Of a DNA stretch of 64,000 nucleotides, positions 60,591-64,000 are shown piece after piece. A model generated the notes under the pieces. The model saw only the letters and a list, made by a program, of their open reading frames with translations, had not been told where the DNA came from and made no database searches. The DNA comes from Oscillibacter sp. 1-3 (GTDB taxonomy: Bacteria; Bacillota; Clostridia; Oscillospirales; Oscillospiraceae), in NCBI RefSeq assembly GCF_000403435.2, contig NZ_KE159711.1:236880-300879 (forward strand), read 5' to 3'. The position numbers were made by a program, and so were the translations under genes. Every line of letters begins with the position of its first letter. The first letter of the stretch is position 1.

Positions 60591-60704
60591 TTACATTTTA
60601 TCACTGGCGCTGACAGTCCGGCCAAGGGGAACCGGCCGCACAGACAGCCGCCTCGCTTCCGCCGTTGGGCGCTCCGGCCTAAGCGGGTTCTTTAATGTAG
60701 ACAT
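60591..60704 (-). pseudogene. Truncated conjugative-element gene ended by the IS right end
   Basis: From ATG 60704 (AAGGAG 8 bases upstream) a 37-residue frame rich in Pro/Arg (MSTLKNPLRPERPTAEARRL...) runs into the IS terminal repeat, which supplies the stop TAA. The gene beyond the insertion is lost. No family identified. Confidence 0.6.
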
Positions 60705-60716
60705 GGCCTGTTCTCC

Positions 60717-60782
60717 TTATGTCAGCACCTTGTAGTCAGTAGACATCGGGATGCTGAAAACATTTTGTTGAAGGCGGCTCAT
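60717..60782 (-). CDS. 21-residue ORF resembling the methyltransferase C-terminus
   Basis: Starts in an ATGA overlap with the 67-residue gene. Its end (FSIPMSTDYKVLT) resembles the end of the methyltransferase-like protein (FNILTPKGFKALT), and flanking DNA is also alike. It may be a leftover of a duplicated gene end or a real small coupled ORF. Confidence 0.35.
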   Translation of the reverse strand: MSRLQQNVFSIPMSTDYKVLT

Positions 60783-60982
60783 AAGGCATCCTCCTTGATT
60801 TCCCACTCTTTCATATTGAACTGCCAGAGAGGATACGCCTCGAAAGCGTTACAGGAAAAGCCAAGGTCTTCTTCTCCTGTTACTCTGCCAGCTGTTGCGC
60901 AGACCTCCCATTCTTCTCCTTGATCATTTACCAGAATCATACCGGCCTTGATCTCTTTTCCGTTTCTGTCTCGATATTCCAT
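60779..60982 (-). CDS. Small hypothetical protein, conjugative-element type
   Basis: 67 residues beginning MEYRDRNGKEIKAGMILVND. Proteins with this opening (xxRNGxEIKAGM) are common small cargo of Clostridia integrative elements; role unknown. It follows the methyltransferase gene by 11 bases on the same strand. Confidence 0.6.
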   Translation of the reverse strand: MEYRDRNGKEIKAGMILVNDQGEEWEVCATAGRVTGEEDLGFSCNAFEAYPLWQFNMKEWEIKEDAL

Positions 60983-60993
60983 TCGTTTCCTCC

Positions 60994-62481
60994 CTACGTC
61001 AGCGCCTTGAAACCCTTGGGCGTCAGGATGTTGAAAATCATCTTATTGGCAATGGTCTCGTGGATCTCCTCGCCCATGTGCTTCCCATGGGAGTTGAACC
61101 GCTCCTCGCTTTCCCTGCGGACCACTTTGACAATCCGGCCTTTGATGATATGGGGTGAATCGCACTCGATCAGCCCGTTGATCATGCCGGAGCCGCCTAC
61201 CAGCCCGATCTGGCTGATGGAAAGCGGCAGAAGGGGCCGCTTCTCACCATTGTCCAGTTCGCTTCGCCGGGACATCATCTCCGTAAAGCTGGCGGAACGC
61301 CGGAGCTGCTGTTCCAGCTCTTTCCGGTTAAATACCGCTCCCTGGAACATCGGGACCTCCAGGAATTGTTCCGGCAGGGCATACCGGTCCTCCGGCAGCT
61401 CCGTCAGGCTGGGGATGGCGGCGGGATCTTCCGCATACCGTTCCAGCCAAAAGGTATCCTGGGGCTCCCGGTCCCGGTGTTTTCGGATACCGAATACCGC
61501 CACTTGCTTGAACTTCTTAAACTCGGCGTCGGTAAAGCGCCAGACGGAGAGCCCGTCGAAGTTGTCTACCAGTACCCGGCAGATGTCCGGCGTCAGGCGG
61601 TAGTAGGGGATGACGTAAATCAGCAGTCCGCCGTAGGCCAGAGCCGGAAGGGATTCAATCAGCAAACGCTTCTCATGCCGTGACTTCCCGCCGCTCTCGC
61701 CCAGAACGGACAGATACGGCGGGTTCAGGAACAGCAGATGGAACGCCTCCCGGCTGATCTGGCTGAAAAAGAAGCTGCCGAAGCCCACGCGATGCAGTCT
61801 CGTTTGGGCTTCTTTCGCCCGGCTTTCGTCCAGCTTCACCCCGTAGGCGTAGCAGTTATTGCCCTGGGCAATCTGCCGCAGGGCCTTGCCGCACCCGCAG
61901 CAGGGGGCCCGGAGATTCGTGGTAACGCCCTCCGGGAACAGGATTCCGCGGAGCATCAATGCGATGTTGTCCGGGTCCGTGGGGTAGTAGCCCAGCTTGA
62001 TATTGTTCATGAGCCGCCCAACAATGGCGGCGTTGGTAGTGCCCTCCACTGGAAGTCTTTGGGCAAAGGCATGGAGTGTGTCATAGACGGGCCGGTAATT
62101 GCCGCTCATGAGGTTGAAACCAAACAGGCCATCCCGGAGCTTTCCGGCGGTGGCGGCGGTCTGGTACTCCTCCGCCTCCGTCAGAAGCAGACGGGTCTCC
62201 CCCAGAACCTCCGCCAGATCACGGCGGACGCTCAGCAAAACGTCAAAGGCGTCCTTGGCGGCGGCGAGGTCCGCAGTCCGGTACTTTCCCACCCTGGCCT
62301 GCCAAACGACCAACGATTGGGACAGGTTCAGGAGGCGCTTTTGCGCCTCACGAAGCTGTTCCACCGCGTAATACTGCGGCCCGTCTCCCCGCAAGGGGGA
62401 TGCGACGGCTCTAAGCGGCATAGCCGCTAAGAGTCCGTCCAAAGGCTGCCCGGTCGTATCGACCGCCGTCGTGCCGCCCAT
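60994..62481 (-). CDS. DUF6094-like putative DNA adenine methyltransferase
   Basis: 495 residues. A helical N-terminal region leads to a Rossmann MTase domain: motif I-like RAPCCGCGKALRQIA, then LFLNPPYLSVLGESGG, where NPPY is the catalytic motif of N6-adenine MTases. The C-terminal ~150 residues are unassigned. AGGAGG 9 bases before the ATG at 62481 fixes the start, even though it overlaps the upstream gene by 71 bases. Carried by conjugative elements, where it may protect DNA from restriction. Target specificity unknown. Confidence 0.78.
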   Translation of the reverse strand: MGGTTAVDTTGQPLDGLLAAMPLRAVASPLRGDGPQYYAVEQLREAQKRLLNLSQSLVVWQARVGKYRTADLAAAKDAFDVLLSVRRDLAEVLGETRLLLTEAEEYQTAATAGKLRDGLFGFNLMSGNYRPVYDTLHAFAQRLPVEGTTNAAIVGRLMNNIKLGYYPTDPDNIALMLRGILFPEGVTTNLRAPCCGCGKALRQIAQGNNCYAYGVKLDESRAKEAQTRLHRVGFGSFFFSQISREAFHLLFLNPPYLSVLGESGGKSRHEKRLLIESLPALAYGGLLIYVIPYYRLTPDICRVLVDNFDGLSVWRFTDAEFKKFKQVAVFGIRKHRDREPQDTFWLERYAEDPAAIPSLTELPEDRYALPEQFLEVPMFQGAVFNRKELEQQLRRSASFTEMMSRRSELDNGEKRPLLPLSISQIGLVGGSGMINGLIECDSPHIIKGRIVKVVRRESEERFNSHGKHMGEEIHETIANKMIFNILTPKGFKALT

Positions 62482-62917
62482 GGACGTCAGCCTCCTTTCT
62501 GAGCGCGCTGAACTTTTCCAGCAGCTCGGAGTAGGAAAGCGTCTGCAGATCCTTCACGGTCAAGAAGTTGTTGTGCCCGCTGGAGTAATCCCGGATATTG
62601 CGAACGGTCCGGTACAGCAGCACACGCTCCCTGTCACAGCAGGGCTGAGAAAGTTGGACATAGATACCGTTGTTCTTCCACATTCCGATCAGAGAGCAGT
62701 CGCCGGAGACAGCGATGCCGCCGGGATTGGACGAAACTGTGGCGTCCCGGAGACCCAGGTCCTTGGACAGCGCCCGCAGGAACACCTTGCCCAGGTTCAA
62801 AAAAGTCTTTTTCGCCCCGTTGGGGCCGCTCTCCCGTTCGCCCCAGATATACCCGATGTCCTGGCTCAGCAGGTCCGCCAGACGGCGCATGTTGTTTTCC
62901 TGAGATTTCACAGACAT
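62411..62917 (-). CDS. Hypothetical protein of conjugative-element type
   Basis: 168 residues, no recognised domain. The N-terminal half includes WGERESGPNGAKKTFLNLGKVFLRAL; the rest is basic. It overlaps the methyltransferase gene by 71 bases, a large overlap that might reflect a late frame extension of its 3' end. Confidence 0.6.
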   Translation of the reverse strand: MSVKSQENNMRRLADLLSQDIGYIWGERESGPNGAKKTFLNLGKVFLRALSKDLGLRDATVSSNPGGIAVSGDCSLIGMWKNNGIYVQLSQPCCDRERVLLYRTVRNIRDYSSGHNNFLTVKDLQTLSYSELLEKFSALRKEADVHGRHDGGRYDRAAFGRTLSGYAA

Positions 62918-62977
62918 AGCAAGTCCTCCTTATAAAAATGGGCAAGGGGCCGCATGGTCCCTTGCCTTCAAAGACGG

Positions 62978-63175
62978 TCAAGCCGCCTTGTCTCTGTTTT
63001 TCGTTTCTTCGCTCGTTTTCTGTCGGATGACAAAGCGTTTTCCGCAGCAGGCCCGCAGATGGAATATCCCATCCGAACCCAGCACACCGCTGTACTTTCG
63101 TTCCAGAAGGGTTGTCCGCCCGTCTTCCGTCGTGACAGTCCGCTCCAGCACGAACCTCTCCCGCATAGCGCTCAC
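62978..63175 (-). CDS. Small hypothetical protein
   Basis: 65 residues, basic, with a Cys pair (LRACCGKRF) and KTSEETKNRDKA at the end. It overlaps the bactofilin-like gene by 4 bases. Unknown function. Confidence 0.55.
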   Translation of the reverse strand: MSAMRERFVLERTVTTEDGRTTLLERKYSGVLGSDGIFHLRACCGKRFVIRQKTSEETKNRDKAA

Positions 63176-63831
63176 GCGGCGGGGCAGTCGATGTGCCCGG
63201 CGGAGAGGTTGAGCACAGGGGCGTTCTCCTCCGGCATACTGGGGATGATCTTCAGCGTGTAGCCGGAGTCCCGCAGCAGCTTGAAGATGGCGGTGATTCG
63301 CTCCAGCTCTTCGTCCCTGGGCGCTTCCGGCCTCTGGGCAGGAGGCACCGCCTCTGCCTGCCGGTACTCAGCGCCCCGGACCTCTCTCTTCCGAGGCTGG
63401 GTCAGGGACATCCAGAGTGACCGCAGGGCCGAGGCCAGCAACAGCCGGAAGAGGCTCCGCTTTTTCGGCGCCAGGACGGCGACCTCCCGGGCGTCGATCT
63501 TCCCCACCTCATGCAGGGCCACCGCCAGCCGGTCCGCCGACACGTAGTCGGCGCAGAGATAGCAGGACACTGCGGCACTCTCCGAGGCAAACACCTCCGC
63601 CGCCTGGACCCGTTTGACAGCCAGCCGCAGGCAGTACACCGAGGCGGCCTCAATTTCCCGGACGCAGAAGTCGTCTGCCGAGATGGTCCCGGCAAGCACC
63701 AGGCCGCCGCCGCTGATGGTTTGGGCTTTGAGGCCGTGGGCCACGGTCAGGACGCCGTTTACCACCAGATGCTCCGTCTCCAGCGAGTCATAGTTCAAAG
63801 CCTGCCCCTTGGGGATGTACATCGTTTTCAT
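63172..63831 (-). CDS. Bactofilin-like polymer-forming protein
   Basis: 219 residues. The first ~125 residues are short regular strands (VNGVLTVAHGLKAQTISGGGLVLAGTISADDF) typical of right-handed beta-helix or bactofilin-like domains. A basic/helical linker and a ~50-residue C-terminal domain (RITAIFKLLRDSGYTLKII) follow. Its place in a conjugative-element module is notable; the role is unknown. Confidence 0.6.
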   Translation of the reverse strand: MKTMYIPKGQALNYDSLETEHLVVNGVLTVAHGLKAQTISGGGLVLAGTISADDFCVREIEAASVYCLRLAVKRVQAAEVFASESAAVSCYLCADYVSADRLAVALHEVGKIDAREVAVLAPKKRSLFRLLLASALRSLWMSLTQPRKREVRGAEYRQAEAVPPAQRPEAPRDEELERITAIFKLLRDSGYTLKIIPSMPEENAPVLNLSAGHIDCPAA

Positions 63832-63842
63832 GATCTTCTCCT

Positions 63843-64000
63843 TTATTTATTCTGATTTGGACGGCCAACCAGCCTGCCTTCGCGGTCCTTCACATAGTAG
63901 TGACAGTCAAAGACCATTCGGTAGTCCTCTTTTCCTGTTGCTCCACAGCTCTCACAGACCCACTCCTTAGTACGGAGTTCGTCCGTTACCTCATTCGCTC
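63843..64000 (-). CDS. Zinc-ribbon-like protein, partial at window edge
   Basis: The last ~52 residues of a gene entering from the right: EWVCESCGATGKEDYRMVFDCHYYV ... GRPNQNK. A CxxC pair (CESC) and a later Cys/His suggest metal binding. It ends 12 bases before the bactofilin-like gene's ATG, in the same direction. Confidence 0.6.
   Translation of the reverse strand, partial: ANEVTDELRTKEWVCESCGATGKEDYRMVFDCHYYVKDREGRLVGRPNQNK

Larger units (their letters stand above)
58421..60595 (-). mobile_element. IS21-family insertion sequence
   Basis: 2175 bp bounded by imperfect terminal repeats starting TGTAAGAAAACGCCGA (left at 58421; right, inverted, ending at 60595), about 30 bp each and closing with TGTAGTTT. 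It encodes IstA and IstB on the minus strand. No target-site duplication is seen (left flank ends TGAAAT, right flank begins TTTATC), and the M56 gene does not resume on the right. Confidence 0.88.

Noticed and set aside
1-64000. CRISPR arrays, tRNA or rRNA genes.
   Set aside because: No evenly spaced short repeats and no cloverleaf or rRNA-like sequence was noticed on reading; no scan program was available.

Overview
The window looks like a chromosomal accessory region of a gut-type Firmicute, most likely a member of the Clostridia close to Oscillospiraceae. This is an inference from the repertoire: Bce/Mac-type ABC exporters paired with OmpR-type two-component systems, ECF sigma/anti-sigma pairs of a kind common there, EFR1-type ferredoxin-flavodoxin proteins, YhfC and CPBP membrane proteases, and a thiamine salvage operon under a TPP riboswitch. 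No tRNA, rRNA or CRISPR array was seen. Base composition is moderate to GC-rich, except for visibly AT-rich islands at about 27.6-31.7 kb and 52.1-52.9 kb, which look acquired.

Layout. 0-3.4 kb: an ECF sigma / anti-sigma / lipoprotein operon, then a second lipoprotein gene broken by an in-frame amber codon. 3.5-8 kb: small single genes (papain/transglutaminase-like protein, YpsA/SLOG protein, XRE regulator, a frameshifted VOC protein, DUF3795, radical SAM, WYL regulator). 8-13 kb: a MerR-type regulator and a plus-strand export cassette (MFS, ABC ATPase, ABC permease, CPBP protease, orphan winged-helix protein), with a MerR-style 19-bp-spacer promoter in front of the MFS gene. 13-25.6 kb: two minus-strand ABC/two-component blocks, one Bce-like (large FtsX permease, ATPase, HK, RR) and one MacAB-like (coiled-coil adaptor, permease, lipoprotein, ATPase, with an HK/RR pair upstream); a secreted PPC-domain protein lies between.

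25.7-31.7 kb: a probable defence and mobile island. It holds an AAA ATPase overlapping a TOPRIM-like partner that carries a single-base frameshift, an Mrr-type endonuclease, an IS1595-type transposase and a second ECF sigma/anti-sigma pair. A 44-bp inverted repeat (about 80% identical) brackets the endonuclease-to-anti-sigma part. 32.5-37 kb: a VanR/VanS-like pair with a VanY-type D,D-carboxypeptidase and a CofE-like ligase, but no vanHAX genes. 38-43.1 kb: the thiamine operon (riboswitch, attenuator, thiM, thiE, HAD phosphatase, MTA/SAH nucleosidase, thiD, tenA, thiN). 43.3-48.2 kb: RR, HK, a 48-residue membrane peptide, and an ABC ATPase with two permeases.

48.2-57.2 kb: decayed and rearranged DNA. 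A relic of thiM with a second, mutated TPP riboswitch is followed by TrmO with a MerR-type promoter and its likely regulator, an XRE regulator, a COG3044-type ABC-ATPase gene that has lost its middle, and a 170-bp direct repeat (about 95% identical) that carries an outward promoter in front of two unrelated minus-strand genes. HU, EFR1, YhfC and AraC-type genes follow. 57.2-64 kb: a BlaI-type repressor with a perfect 16-bp dyad operator, its M56/BlaR1 partner cut off by an IS21-family element, and beyond the IS a set of genes of integrative-conjugative-element type (a DNA adenine methyltransferase-like protein, a bactofilin-like protein and small hypotheticals) running off the right edge.

Common theme: sensing and export of antimicrobial peptides or envelope stress (four HK/RR pairs, two ECF pairs, four ABC exporters, one MFS pump), set among repeated insertion, duplication and gene decay.
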